From Microbispora sp. H13382 (GTDB taxonomy: Bacteria; Actinomycetota; Actinomycetes; Streptosporangiales; Streptosporangiaceae), in NCBI RefSeq assembly GCF_014161445.1, contig NZ_JABBXA010000019.1:1-64000 (forward strand): a stretch of DNA of 64,000 bases, read 5' to 3'. Made by a program: the position numbers and the translations under genes. The notes under the pieces are model-generated. The model saw only the letters and a list, made by a program, of their open reading frames with translations, was not told the DNA's origin and did not search any database. This document shows positions 43,915 to 53,167 of the stretch, in pieces. The stretch's first letter is position 1, and the number at the start of each line of letters is the position of its first letter.

Positions 43915-45342
43915 TTACCAGACCGGCGGCCTGCGGTCACCCCAGAAGCCGCCGACCGACGCCTCCACCTGGGACGACAGCGAGATGAGCGTTCCCTCGT
44001 CGCCGTACCTGCCCGCCAGCATGACGCCGATCGGCAGGCCCTCGGGCGTCCAGTGGATCGGGAGGTTCACCGCGGGCTGCCCGCTCACGTTGTAGACGGC
44101 GGCGAAGGGCGCGAAGCGCATCATCCGCTCGAACGTCTCCTCGGGCGAGTCGACGTCCTCGAACCAGCCCACCGGCACGGGCGGCTGGGTGACGGTCGGC
44201 GAGAGCACCGCGTCGTAGGTGTCGGTCACCAGCAGCGCGAACCGCGTGGCGAGCTGGAGCGTCCCCTGCGCCTGGAGGAACTCGGGGGCCGAGACGGCGC
44301 GGCCGCGCTCGCGCAGCCACGCGGTGAGCGGGCGCAGCTTCGGCTCCAGTTCCTCGGCGACCGGGTGCATGCAGGAGAAGGCGAACCACATCTTGACGAA
44401 CTCGGGCACCACGTCCGGCCCGAACGGCGGGGCGATCTCCTCCACCTCGTGGCCGAGCGACTCCAGCACCGCCGAGGCGCTCTCGTACGCCGCGAGCACC
44501 TCGGGGTGGACCTCCGCGCCGGGCACGGCGGGCGTGGCGAACCGGGCGATCCGCAGCCGGCCCGGCTCGCGTCCCACGTACGCCGAGAACGACCCGAGCG
44601 CGGGCGGCGGGGCGTGGTAGAGGTCCCCGGGGTTGTTGTGGGCCATGACGTCCAGCAGCGCCGCGGCGTCGGCGACGTCGCGGGCCAGCGGCCCGTTGGT
44701 CGACAGCCCCGCGAGGTCGGGCACGATGGGGGCCGCGGAGATGCGGCCGCGGCTGGGCTTGATGCCGTACAGGCCGCAGACGGAGGAGGGGATGCGGATC
44801 GAGCCGGCGCCGTCGCTGCCCTGCGCCACGGGCGCGAGACCGGCCGCGACCGCGGCCCCCGCTCCCCCGCTCGACCCTCCGGCCGACCGCGTGGTGTCCC
44901 AGGGTGTGCGGGCCGGCTCGCCCAGGTAGGTCTCCGTGTAGCAGGGCATGCCGAACTCGGGAGTGCTCGTCTTGCCCAGCATGATCGTGCCCGCGTCCCG
45001 CAGGCGCTCGACCACGCTGTCGTCCGCGGGCGCGACGAACCCCTCATACGTGGCCGAGCCGAAGTAGACCGGGACGTCCTTGACGAAGTTGAGGTCCTTG
45101 ATCGGAACGGGTACGCCGAGCAGCGGGGGCAGGTCCTCCGAGTCGCCCGCGGCGATCCGGGCCTCCTGCTCGCGCGCCTGGCCGAGGGCTCGCTCGGCGG
45201 TCACCGTGACGAACGCCCCCAGGCCGGGGTCGAGCCGCTCGATGCGCTCCAGGTAGTGCTCGGTGATTTCCACGGGGGAAAGTTCACCCGTACGTACAGC
45301 TGCCGCCTGCTCGAGGGCGGTAAGATCGTGAATGTGCGCCAC
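43915..45342 (-). CDS. amidase (amidase signature family)
   Basis: 475 residues. The Ser-cisSer-Lys triad is visible: Lys in VPIKDLNFV, cis-Ser in SAGGSSGGAGAAVAAGL and nucleophile Ser in GSDGAGSIRIPSS. It hydrolyses a carboxylic amide; the substrate is unknown, and no partner gat genes are present. The GTG at 45342 (VAHIHDLTALEQ) is favoured; the frame is open to a TTG at 45405. GGAGG lies 16 nt upstream, too far to be a good Shine-Dalgarno. Confidence 0.9.
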   Translation of the reverse strand: MAHIHDLTALEQAAAVRTGELSPVEITEHYLERIERLDPGLGAFVTVTAERALGQAREQEARIAAGDSEDLPPLLGVPVPIKDLNFVKDVPVYFGSATYEGFVAPADDSVVERLRDAGTIMLGKTSTPEFGMPCYTETYLGEPARTPWDTTRSAGGSSGGAGAAVAAGLAPVAQGSDGAGSIRIPSSVCGLYGIKPSRGRISAAPIVPDLAGLSTNGPLARDVADAAALLDVMAHNNPGDLYHAPPPALGSFSAYVGREPGRLRIARFATPAVPGAEVHPEVLAAYESASAVLESLGHEVEEIAPPFGPDVVPEFVKMWFAFSCMHPVAEELEPKLRPLTAWLRERGRAVSAPEFLQAQGTLQLATRFALLVTDTYDAVLSPTVTQPPVPVGWFEDVDSPEETFERMMRFAPFAAVYNVSGQPAVNLPIHWTPEGLPIGVMLAGRYGDEGTLISLSSQVEASVGGFWGDRRPPVW

Positions 45343-45477
45343 GCTACCGAACGGTAGGCCTCCGGGCCGCGGATATCTAGAGAAGATACCCGCACTTCCG
45401 CGCAACGAATCGGCTCAAGCAGGCCACAAAAGTATGAACCATCCAACACTAGGCAAGCCGCTGACGGCTCAACTACC

Positions 45478-46317
45478 GTGAGTGATGTGGATACCGGTCT
45501 AGCGCCAGAAGACGGTCACGATACGTCACCCATCTGGGTCGGTGACCAAACGTCGGAGCAGGCGGAACGCCCTCCGGCGCCACCCGAGGCGCCGGCGTCC
45601 CCCACGTACGCTCCGGTCCAGCGCACGTCGCTGAGCAGCCTGTGGCAGGACACGCGATATCGCCATCTTCGCCGCCGTGCCCTGATCGCGGTCGCGGCGG
45701 CCGTGGTGTTCGGCGTGCTCTTCGGCAGCTGGCGGCTCGGGCTCACCGCGGCCATCCTCGCGTGTGTCGCCGACGCCGTCTTCCATGCGAGGACCGTCTC
45801 CACCATCCCCGCGTGGCGGCGCGCCTCCGCGGCCGAGCGCCAGACGGAGGCCCAGCTCAAGAAGCTGGAGCGGAACGGCTACAAGACGCTGCACGCCAGG
45901 GCCATCCCCGGCAGCGAGGCCCAGATCGACCACCTGGTGGTCGGGCCCACCGGGGTGTACGCGGTGGACTCGGAGAAGTGGGACAAGCGGCTGCCCGTAC
46001 GGGTCCAGTCGCACCGCAAGCTCTTCCACGGCCCGTTCAACCAGAAGCCGCGGCTCGACGAGGCCCGGTGGGAGGCGGCGCAGGCCAGCGACCTGATCAG
46101 CAAGGCGCTCGGCCGGGAGATCACCGTGGTGCCGTCCCTGGCCATCTACGGCCCGCCGATCCCCTGGCGCATCCTCAACATCCGCGAGGTCGACGTCTTC
46201 TCCGGCGGGCTCGTACGCAAGTGGATCACCAAGCGGGAGAGATCGCTCACCACGGCCGAGATCGAGGCGATCTACCGGGCCGCCGAGCGCGTGCTGCCCG
46301 CGCGGTACCCCGAATAG
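45478..46317 (+). CDS. NERD-domain membrane protein
   Basis: 279 residues. Acidic/Pro-rich N-terminus, two hydrophobic segments at about 66-100 (ALIAVAAAVVFGVLFGSW, LTAAILACVADAV), then a NERD (nuclease-related) domain at about 118-235 (AERQTEAQLKKLERNGYKTLH, QIDHLVVGPTGVYAVDSEKW). The IDH and DSEKW residues match the PD-(D/E)xK-like core of NERD. Function unknown. A GTG at 45487, 7 nt after a TACCGT box, is an alternative leaderless start. Confidence 0.8.
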   Translation: MSDVDTGLAPEDGHDTSPIWVGDQTSEQAERPPAPPEAPASPTYAPVQRTSLSSLWQDTRYRHLRRRALIAVAAAVVFGVLFGSWRLGLTAAILACVADAVFHARTVSTIPAWRRASAAERQTEAQLKKLERNGYKTLHARAIPGSEAQIDHLVVGPTGVYAVDSEKWDKRLPVRVQSHRKLFHGPFNQKPRLDEARWEAAQASDLISKALGREITVVPSLAIYGPPIPWRILNIREVDVFSGGLVRKWITKRERSLTTAEIEAIYRAAERVLPARYPE

Positions 46318-46385
46318 AGGACGACGCGTCGTCCCGAGACGTGGACAGCAGGTCTCGGCAGCCGGGCACTGGTCGTACCATTTGA

Positions 46386-46399
46386 AGACTCAGTAGTCT
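46386..46399 (+). promoter_or_regulatory. ilvD promoter region: AGACT-N4-AGTCT palindrome with -10 TAGTCT
   Basis: TAGTCT (46394-46399) is a -10 candidate that would give a start near 46406 and a 12-nt leader before the ATG at 46418. It forms one arm of an inverted repeat AGACT-CAGT-AGTCT. Confidence 0.35.
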
Positions 46400-46417
46400 C
46401 CGGATTGGGGTCCCTCG

Positions 46418-48256
46418 ATGCCCGCTCTCAGGTCCCGCACTGTCACCCACGGCAGGAACATGGCCGGCGCCCGCGCGCTGCTTCGGGCCACGGGCGTAGC
46501 GGGCAGCGACCTCGGCAAGCCGATCGTCGCGATCGCCAACAGCTTCACCCAGTTCGTGCCCGGCCACGTGCACCTGCGCGAGGTCGCCGAGGTGGTGGCC
46601 GGTGCGGTCAGCGAGGCGGGGGCCGTCCCGCGCGAGTTCAACACGATCGCCGTGGACGACGGCATCGCGATGGGCCACGGCGGCATGCTCTACTCGCTGC
46701 CGTCCCGCGAGCTGATCGCCGACGCGGTCGAGTACATGGTCAACGCCCACTGCGCCGACGCGCTGGTCTGCGTGTCCAACTGCGACAAGATCACGCCGGG
46801 GATGCTGCTCGCCGCCTTCCGGCTCAACATCCCCACGATCTTCGTGTCGGGCGGTCCGATGGAGGCCGGCAAGATCCCCGGCCGCAAGCTCGACCTGATC
46901 GACCCGATGATCGCCTCCGCCGACACGAGCGTGTCGGACGCCGACCTCCTGGCGATGGAGGAGAACGCCTGCCCGACCTGCGGGTCCTGCAGCGGCATGT
47001 TCACCGCCAACTCCATGAACTGCCTCGCCGAGGCGATCGGCCTGGCCCTGCCCGGCAACGGCACCACGCTGGCGACCCACAAGGCCCGCAAGGCCCTGTT
47101 CGAGAACGCGGGACGGCAGATCGTCGGCCTCGCCCGGCGCTACTACGAGGAGGACGACGAGTCGGTCCTGCCGCGGAGCATCGCCACCCGCGAGGCGTTC
47201 GAGAACGCGATGGCGCTCGACGTCGCCATGGGCGGATCGACCAACACGATCCTCCACATCCTGGCCGCCGCGCGTGAGGCGGGCGTCGACTTCGGGCTCA
47301 AGGAGATCAACGAGCTGTCGCTGCGGGTGCCGTGCCTGTGCAAGGTCGCCCCCGCGACGGCCAAGTACCACGTCGAGGACGTGCACCGGGCGGGCGGCAT
47401 CCCCGGCATCCTCGGCGAGCTGGACCGGGCCGGCCTGCTCCACCGCGACCTGCCGACCGTGTCCTCCTCCTCCATGGCCGAGTACATCGCCAAGTGGGAC
47501 CCGAAGTCTCCGGAGGTCACCGAGGAGGCCATGGAGCTGTGGCACGCGGCGCCCGGCAACGTGCGGACGGTCAAGGCCTACTCGCAGGACGCCCGCTGGG
47601 ACTCCCTCGACCTCGACCGCGCCGAGGGCTGCATCCGCGACCTCGACCACGCCTACACCCGGGACGGCGGCCTCGCCGTGCTGTACGGCAACCTCGCCCA
47701 GGACGGCTGCGTGGTCAAGACGGCCGGCGTGGACGAGTCCATCTGGCGATTCTCCGGCCCCGCCGTCGTGTTCGAGTCGCAGGAGGACGCCGTCGAGGGC
47801 ATCCTCGGCAACCGGGTCAAGCCCGGCGACGTCGTGGTCATCCGCTACGAAGGCCCCAAGGGCGGCCCCGGGATGCAGGAGATGCTCTACCCGACGAGCT
47901 TCCTCAAGGGCCGCGGCCTGGGCAAGGCGTGCGCGCTGGTCACCGACGGCCGCTTCTCCGGCGGCACCTCGGGCCTGTCCATCGGCCACGCCTCCCCCGA
48001 GGCGGCCGAGGGCGGCACGATGGCCCTGGTCGAGGACGGCGACATCATCGAGATCGACATCCCGGGCCGTTCGATCGAGCTCAAGGTGGCCGAGGACGTG
48101 CTGGCCGCCCGCCGCGAGCGGCTGCTGGCCGACCTCGGCGGCTACCGGCCGCGCGACCGGCACCGCCCGGTGTCGGCCGCCCTGCAGGCGTACGCCGCGC
48201 TGACCACCTCCGCCTCGACCGGCGCCTCGCGGGACCTGTCCCAGCTTTCGCGTTGA
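46418..48256 (+). CDS. ilvD: dihydroxy-acid dehydratase
   Basis: Penultimate step of valine/isoleucine and pantothenate-precursor synthesis. 612 residues. Fe-S ligands are Cys122 (SNCDKITPG) and the cluster CPTCGSC (185-191). The N-terminal motif is [13 protein letters not shown], as in the oxygen-sensitive Escherichia coli-type [4Fe-4S] enzyme, and not the CNxH form of [2Fe-2S] dehydratases. GFRF-type end motif [21 protein letters not shown] is intact. No other ilv genes are near. Confidence 0.95.
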   Translation: MPALRSRTVTHGRNMAGARALLRATGVAGSDLGKPIVAIANSFTQFVPGHVHLREVAEVVAGAVSEAGAVPREFNTIAVDDGIAMGHGGMLYSLPSRELIADAVEYMVNAHCADALVCVSNCDKITPGMLLAAFRLNIPTIFVSGGPMEAGKIPGRKLDLIDPMIASADTSVSDADLLAMEENACPTCGSCSGMFTANSMNCLAEAIGLALPGNGTTLATHKARKALFENAGRQIVGLARRYYEEDDESVLPRSIATREAFENAMALDVAMGGSTNTILHILAAAREAGVDFGLKEINELSLRVPCLCKVAPATAKYHVEDVHRAGGIPGILGELDRAGLLHRDLPTVSSSSMAEYIAKWDPKSPEVTEEAMELWHAAPGNVRTVKAYSQDARWDSLDLDRAEGCIRDLDHAYTRDGGLAVLYGNLAQDGCVVKTAGVDESIWRFSGPAVVFESQEDAVEGILGNRVKPGDVVVIRYEGPKGGPGMQEMLYPTSFLKGRGLGKACALVTDGRFSGGTSGLSIGHASPEAAEGGTMALVEDGDIIEIDIPGRSIELKVAEDVLAARRERLLADLGGYRPRDRHRPVSAALQAYAALTTSASTGASRDLSQLSR

Positions 48257-48266
48257 TCGGCGCGTG

Positions 48267-48299
48267 ACGGCTGCTCCCCCATACCGGGGTGGCAGCCGT
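48267..48299. terminator. bidirectional terminator between ilvD and pip
   Basis: ACGGCTGC / GCAGCCGT outer arms with an inner CCCC/GGGG pairing, 11 bp after the ilvD stop and 35 bp before the convergent pip stop. Confidence 0.6.
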
Positions 48300-48333
48300 C
48301 AGGCGTTGTCCTTCGGGAGACGCGCGGCGCGGG

Positions 48334-49296
48334 TCACCGCCCGTTCGCGGCGCCCGCGAAGCCGTCCAGCGCCGCCAGGATCTCCCGGCTCATGGCGTCG
48401 CCGCCGGTGTGGCCCGCGTCGTCCACGACGACCAGGCGCGCGTCCGGCCACGCCTGGGCGAGCTGCCAGGCGGTCTCCAGCGGTCCGCCCAGGTCGAGGC
48501 GGCCGTGGACGAGCACGCCGGGGATGCCCGCCAGCCGGTACGCGTCGCGGAGCAGCACGCCCTCCTCCAGCCACGCGGCGTTCGAGAAGTAGTGCGTGCA
48601 GATGCGGACGAACGCCTGCAGCGCCGGGGTGGGCCGGTCGCTGTAGGCGTCCGGTTTGCCGTTGACCTCGTGGGAGATCACCGCGTCCTCCCACGTCACC
48701 CAGTCGTGAACCGCCCTGGCCCTTACGCCGGGGTCGGGGTCGGACATCAGCCGCGCGTAGGCGGCGACCAGGTCGCCGTCGCGCCGGTCTTCGGGGACTC
48801 CCGAGCGGAAGCGCTGCCATTGCTCCGGGAGGAACCGGCGGACTCCCCGGTAGAGCCAGTCGATCTCGGAGCGGCGGGTCATCGTGACGCCCGCGATGAC
48901 GATCTCCGACACCCGCTCGGGGTGGGCTTCGGCGTAGGCGAGGATGAGCGTGGATCCCCAGGACCCGCCGTGGAGCAGCCACCGCTCGACCCCGAGACGC
49001 TCACGCAGCCGTTCCATGTCCGCGACCAGGTGATGGGTGGTGTTGGTCGTCAGGTCGGCCGCCGGGTCGCTCGCGTGGGGCAGGCTCCGGCCGCAGTTGC
49101 GCTGGTCGAACAGGATGACGCGGTAGCGTGCGGGGTCGAAGGCCCGGCGCCGGCCCGGTGTGCAGCCCGAGCCGGGGCCGCCGTGGACGACGAGTGCGGG
49201 CTTGCCCTCGGGGTTTCCGCAGACCTCCCAGTAGACGAGATGGCCGTCGCCGGTGTCCAGATAGCCGTGGTCGTACGGCTCTATGGGGGGATGCAC
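48334..49296 (-). CDS. pip: proline iminopeptidase (S33 alpha/beta hydrolase)
   Basis: 320 residues. Oxyanion HGGPGSGCTPG, nucleophile Ser in LLHGGSWGSTLIL, Asp in LVHGRLDLGGPL and His in VVDDAGHTGG. It releases N-terminal proline from peptides. GTG start at 49296; TAGTTT stands 7 nt before it, so the mRNA may be leaderless. Confidence 0.93.
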   Translation of the reverse strand: MHPPIEPYDHGYLDTGDGHLVYWEVCGNPEGKPALVVHGGPGSGCTPGRRRAFDPARYRVILFDQRNCGRSLPHASDPAADLTTNTTHHLVADMERLRERLGVERWLLHGGSWGSTLILAYAEAHPERVSEIVIAGVTMTRRSEIDWLYRGVRRFLPEQWQRFRSGVPEDRRDGDLVAAYARLMSDPDPGVRARAVHDWVTWEDAVISHEVNGKPDAYSDRPTPALQAFVRICTHYFSNAAWLEEGVLLRDAYRLAGIPGVLVHGRLDLGGPLETAWQLAQAWPDARLVVVDDAGHTGGDAMSREILAALDGFAGAANGR

Positions 49297-49447
49297 GCCG
49301 GAGAAACTACAGTGATCGCCATGGGCGGGGAAGCGGTTTTCCCCGGCGGCGGACGGGCCGTCGCCCGCTCACCCCGGTGCCGGCGTCCCCGCCCCGCACG
49401 GCCCGCCGGAGCGGCCCGCGTTCACGCGCTCGGTGCCCCGGGAGCGA

Positions 49448-49921
49448 TCAGCTGTACGAGACCGACTGCACGCTGCAGTTGGTCATCCACGGGCCGGGAT
49501 AGACCGGAGCAGTGCTGCAGCTCCAGGTGGCCGTCACCGTGGTGACGCCCGCGGGGATGCTGATACTGGCGGTCGAGCCCAAGAAGTCGTACTGGTGGCC
49601 TTCGCTGCACCTGCCGGAGGCGCCGACGGACGTCGTCCCGCTGGGCAGTGTGTGCGTGATCTGCCACGCGTGCGTGGCCGGGACCGCGACCACGGTGCCG
49701 GCCCCTCCTGTCCCGTACGGCGAGGCGCTGACGCTGGGGCCGATGGGATACCAGTCCCTGGTGTCCCCGAAACTGTTGTAGTTGGAGCAGTCGATCGTCG
49801 CCTGTAGCGTGATGGTGGACGCCATGGCCGGGGTGGGCGCGAGCGCCACGCTCAGCACGCCGGTCGTCACGAGCGCCGCACCGAGCGCGAGCACCCTCCT
49901 GGCCGAATTCACCGCGAACAT
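49448..49921 (-). CDS. small secreted protein of unknown function
   Basis: 157 residues. A signal peptide (RRVLALGAALVTTGVLSVAL, cleavage after AMA) precedes a Ser/Thr-rich mature domain with four cysteines (IDCSNYNSF, GRCSEG, WSCSTA, TNCSVQ) likely forming two disulphides. It has the same overall design as the secreted protein at 27095-27526 but little direct similarity. The ATG at 49921 follows GAGAGGG. Function unknown. Confidence 0.75.
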   Translation of the reverse strand: MFAVNSARRVLALGAALVTTGVLSVALAPTPAMASTITLQATIDCSNYNSFGDTRDWYPIGPSVSASPYGTGGAGTVVAVPATHAWQITHTLPSGTTSVGASGRCSEGHQYDFLGSTASISIPAGVTTVTATWSCSTAPVYPGPWMTNCSVQSVSYS

Positions 49922-50267
49922 CAAATGCCCTCTCCCGTCTCCGACAACAGCCACAGCGAATGCACCACCTCCCCTGGGCGCCGTCAATGACCGGCGTTTT
50001 CGGCGGGGCCGGAAGGCCTGGTCGTCCCGAACGCGAAAACCGCACGTCGCCGAGGACCGGAAAAGCGGTACCGGTCAGGTCCGGCCGTCATGACTCGGTA
50101 TGCAGCGGGAATCGGGGAATTCGTGCCGGTGGCCCGCCGGAATTCCGCGACCGCGGAGATCGATGGGATTTCTGAACAGAGCCGGTTCGGTGAAAGATTC
50201 ACAGCCGCGGACGGTCCGCGGGCGTGAGTGGCACACCCGCGGACCCGCCCGCCGGAGCGGACCGTGT
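49922..50267. other. gene-poor stretch
   Basis: 346 bp between the secreted protein and the alpha/beta hydrolase. Short open frames (for example 72 codons on the minus strand ending at 49984) have no ribosome site or leaderless -10 box and look spurious. It should contain the promoter of the secreted protein. Confidence 0.4.
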
Positions 50268-52007
50268 CTAGCGGCCCTTGTGCTCCGCCTTCCGTGCCTC
50301 GGCGAGGAGCGCGATGAGCGCCTCGGTCACACGCAGCACTCCGGCCCTCGCCGCGTCGTCCTCGACATGCCTGTCCGCACGCTCGGCGAGTTGCCGCAGG
50401 TGGGCGATGGCAGGGGGCGCGTCACCGGCGAGACCGGCCCGCTCGGCGTGCCGGAGACGGTCCTCCAGGGAGGACGCGACAGGCCCGGCGATACGACCGG
50501 CGGCGGCGTACTCGCCGATCAGGTCGCGGATGTCGGAGTACCACGCGGGATCGCGGGTGAACGACCGGGGGATGTACCCGGCCTCGACGTCGGCGAGCGT
50601 CGTCCCGACGACCTCGTCGGCGTACGACCGCACGGTCGGGTAGAGCTCCGCGAGGCGCGCGTCGGCCAGTGGCACCGAGCTGCCGTCGAGGAAGCAGAAG
50701 CCCGGGCCGGTGTTGCTGCCGCTGTTGACGCGCAGCGGCGCCTCCTGCTGGGCCAGCCGGATGCCGCCGAGCGCGACGCCGAGGCCGTCACGCGCGACCG
50801 CCGGCGGAGTCGTGTTCGTCATCTGGATCTTGGGAGCCGCCGGGGGCCGCACGCCGTGGGCGACCCAGGCGACGGTGTGGTCGTAGACCGCGTTCTGCAC
50901 CATGTGCTGCGGAATGCGGGACAACGAGGGCAGCGTGCACGTCTGCGGCTCGCCCGGGTAACCGCCGGGGTACGTGCCGATGTCACGCTTGCGCAGCGGT
51001 CCGTAGTCTCTGATGAGTTTCCAGTCGCCGTGCGACGCGCCGGCCACCTCCCAGCTGGTCAGGACCGCCGAGTCGGCCTGAGCGCGGGCCGCCGCCGACA
51101 GGATGCCGCTGCTCACGTCGCCCTCGGAGTTGATCCGGAACACCGGCGTCGCGAGGTCGGTGCGCAGCGGGCCACCGCCGCCGTGCAGGACGACCGCGTC
51201 GAGGACGTTCGCGAGCGGCTGGACGCCGTTGTAGTAGTTCGCGAGGCGACCGGCCGACTGCGAGTGGCCGGTGGCGATCACGTACCGGGGCGGGGGCAGC
51301 TCGCCGAGCGGGTCGGCGCCCGCCGGACTGCGGACGGCCTTCACCGCCTGACTGAAGATGTCGTAGGAGAGGCTGTCGTCGTTGATCGTCCCGCCCGCGG
51401 TCACGTCGAGGGCTCCGTAGCGGGCCGGGCTCCACGCCTTGAGTCCGGTCGCGGAGTGCACTCCGGCGCGCTGGGCGGAGACGCCGACCCAGGCGTACCC
51501 CTCCCGGAGTAGATGCTCGTGCGACTGGAACCAGTCGACCTCCTGGTCCCACTGATTGCTGACGTTGTACCACTCGGCGATCACGACCCCGTTGAACGTC
51601 CGGGCCTTGACCGGGCGGCGTACGACGATGCGCGTGCTGTACGGGTTGCCCATGCTGACGGCGGTCGCGGTGCCCGTGCCGGGGGTCGCGTAGCCCGTCG
51701 CCGTGCCGGAGACGAAGAACTCCTGCTCGACGTAGCCCGCCGCCTTCAGGTCGACGTCGGTGGCGAGGAACGGGTAGCCGTGCGCGGGATCCCCGACGGG
51801 GGTGGTGCGGGCGATCGGTCCCGTGAGCACGGGGTTCGCGACGCTGTCGCCGGTCGCGGTGGACGGGCGGGGCGCGGCCTCGCTCCGGGCGGGCCCGGAC
51901 GCGCTCGCGGGAGCGGCGAGTCCGAGGGGAACGGTCAGCGCGCCGGCGAGGCCGAGCGCGGCGAGTCGTCGGTGAACGGTCCGGAGATTGGGAAGAAGAG
52001 CAGGCAA
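50268..52007 (-). CDS. secreted alpha/beta hydrolase domain protein
   Basis: 579 residues. A signal peptide (RRLAALGLAGALTVPLGLAA, cleavage after ASA) is followed by a large alpha/beta hydrolase (Abhydrolase_10-like) with the nucleophile elbow VIATGHSQSAGRLANYY, and candidate Asp/His in the central part (INSEGDVSSG, VAGASHGDW). The C-terminal ~100 residues are helical. The substrate is unknown; secreted carboxyl-ester hydrolysis is likely. TTG start at 52007 with GAGGTGA just upstream. Confidence 0.82.
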   Translation of the reverse strand: MPALLPNLRTVHRRLAALGLAGALTVPLGLAAPASASGPARSEAAPRPSTATGDSVANPVLTGPIARTTPVGDPAHGYPFLATDVDLKAAGYVEQEFFVSGTATGYATPGTGTATAVSMGNPYSTRIVVRRPVKARTFNGVVIAEWYNVSNQWDQEVDWFQSHEHLLREGYAWVGVSAQRAGVHSATGLKAWSPARYGALDVTAGGTINDDSLSYDIFSQAVKAVRSPAGADPLGELPPPRYVIATGHSQSAGRLANYYNGVQPLANVLDAVVLHGGGGPLRTDLATPVFRINSEGDVSSGILSAAARAQADSAVLTSWEVAGASHGDWKLIRDYGPLRKRDIGTYPGGYPGEPQTCTLPSLSRIPQHMVQNAVYDHTVAWVAHGVRPPAAPKIQMTNTTPPAVARDGLGVALGGIRLAQQEAPLRVNSGSNTGPGFCFLDGSSVPLADARLAELYPTVRSYADEVVGTTLADVEAGYIPRSFTRDPAWYSDIRDLIGEYAAAGRIAGPVASSLEDRLRHAERAGLAGDAPPAIAHLRQLAERADRHVEDDAARAGVLRVTEALIALLAEARKAEHKGR

Positions 52008-52292
52008 AACTTCACCTCGCTGCGAGAGGCCGGGTGGGGGGATCGTCCGGATCAGCGCGCTGTCTCTGGCGCAGAGACTAACTGTCAGATCGGACGAAAG
52101 ATAGTCTTGCAGCTATCAAACTTTTTGCGAAAACAACGAAAGACGGTGGCGCTGCTTGCCAAACGCGCCAAACCCCGGCTCGGGCGCGGGCGACCAACCC
52201 CGACCGCCGTACAGGGAAGTAATGGCTGGCACGGCGGCGACATGATGCTGACCATCCGATAAGACGTTCGGAAAAATGTCAGTCCTCGTCGT

Positions 52293-52298
52293 TATTGT
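52293..52298 (+). promoter_or_regulatory. -10 box (TATTGT) of a leaderless promoter for the WYL gene
   Basis: TATTGT, 6 nt, then ATG at 52305; no Shine-Dalgarno upstream. The rest of 52008-52304 holds no gene. Confidence 0.5.
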
Positions 52299-52304
52299 CG
52301 AGAT

Positions 52305-52799
52305 ATGGCCAACGTCATTCGGCACTCGCTGACCGCCGAGGAACTCGCCGCCCTCGCCCTGTCGCTCGCTCACCTCGGTGCCGGCCCCCAGTCGGTCACC
52401 GCCCGGCGCGGCCTGCGCCACGTCTTCGAGCACCTCGATCTGGACGACGACGTCATCGCCACGACCCTGACCACTCTGACCACCCCGCTGCCCACCGACG
52501 TCGCCCGCCGGGCACGGGCGGTGGCCAACGCGATCACCGCGCGCCTGGTGATCCGCATCCAGTATCACGACGCCGCCGGCCGGATGACCGTCCGCGACGT
52601 CGAGCCGGTGACCTGCCTGGTCCACGGAGAGTTCTGGTACCTGGTCGGCTGGTGCCGCATGCGCCGCTCGATCAGGGCCTTCCGCTTCGACCGGATCCTG
52701 GCGGTCGAGCCGACCGACCTGCCGGCCCGTCCCCACCTGCCGCAGCGCTACCTGCCGTTCCAGCGACGCGCGCGGGTCAGGCGCCCGTCCGCGGCCTGA
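52305..52799 (+). CDS. stand-alone WYL-domain protein
   Basis: 164 residues. Residues ~68-145 form a WYL domain (ALVIRIQYHD-like RLVIRIQYHDAAG, VEPVTCLVHGEFWYLVGWCRM, IRAFRFDRILAVEPTD). WYL regulators normally have an N-terminal winged helix of ~60 residues; here the first 65 residues are a short helical segment with no clear HTH, so the protein may sense a ligand or nucleic acid but lack its own DNA-binding domain. The leaderless -10 box supports this start, so the short form is unlikely to be a mere truncation. Confidence 0.8.
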   Translation: MANVIRHSLTAEELAALALSLAHLGAGPQSVTARRGLRHVFEHLDLDDDVIATTLTTLTTPLPTDVARRARAVANAITARLVIRIQYHDAAGRMTVRDVEPVTCLVHGEFWYLVGWCRMRRSIRAFRFDRILAVEPTDLPARPHLPQRYLPFQRRARVRRPSAA

Positions 52800-52811
52800 C
52801 CCCTGCCCTCA

Positions 52812-52854
52812 CACGGCATGCCTCGGCCGGCAGGACCGGCCGAGGCATGCCGTG
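52812..52854. terminator. bidirectional terminator, perfect 19-bp stem
   Basis: CACGGCATGCCTCGGCCGG / its exact complement with a 5-nt loop (CAGGA), between the convergent WYL and zinc-ribbon genes. Confidence 0.75.
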
Positions 52855-52883
52855 CGGCCCGGGGCGTGACGCCCCGGGCCGCA
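52853..52883. terminator. second back-to-back terminator, perfect 14-bp stem
   Basis: TGCGGCCCGGGGCG-TGA-CGCCCCGGGCCGCA, starting within the last bases of the first hairpin. Together they isolate the two convergent genes. Confidence 0.7.
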
Positions 52884-52897
52884 CTGCCGTACGCGCG

Positions 52898-53116
52898 TCA
52901 GCCGCAGCAGCCACCGCCGCAGCAGCCGCCACCGCCTCCCGCCGGCCGGGCGGCGGAGGTCCCGGACGCCCTGCCCGTGACGGCCACGGTGGACAGCAGC
53001 TTCACGGTGTCGTCGTGGCCGGAGGGGCACACCGCCCGGTCACCGGCCTCGGCCATGGGACGGTTGAGCTCGAACGTCGATCCGCACGCGCGGCAACGGT
53101 AGTCATAGCGAGGCAT
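52898..53116 (-). CDS. FmdB-family zinc-ribbon protein
   Basis: 72 residues. MPRYDYRCRACGSTFE is the signature FmdB start; the second zinc knuckle is CPSGHDD (CxxxH). The C-terminus ends GGGGGCCGGGCCG, a Gly/Cys tail that might bind metal or be modified. On the minus strand TAATCT (53128-53123) is exactly 6 nt before the ATG, so the mRNA is probably leaderless. Function unknown; regulatory role proposed for the family. Confidence 0.88.
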   Translation of the reverse strand: MPRYDYRCRACGSTFELNRPMAEAGDRAVCPSGHDDTVKLLSTVAVTGRASGTSAARPAGGGGGCCGGGCCG

Positions 53117-53167
53117 GCGTCCAGATTACGACCCGCGACCGCCGTACGGCATCGGGCGGCGCCCGAA

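Noticed and set aside
49984..50202. 72-codon minus-strand frame
   Set aside because: No ribosome site and no recognisable protein features.
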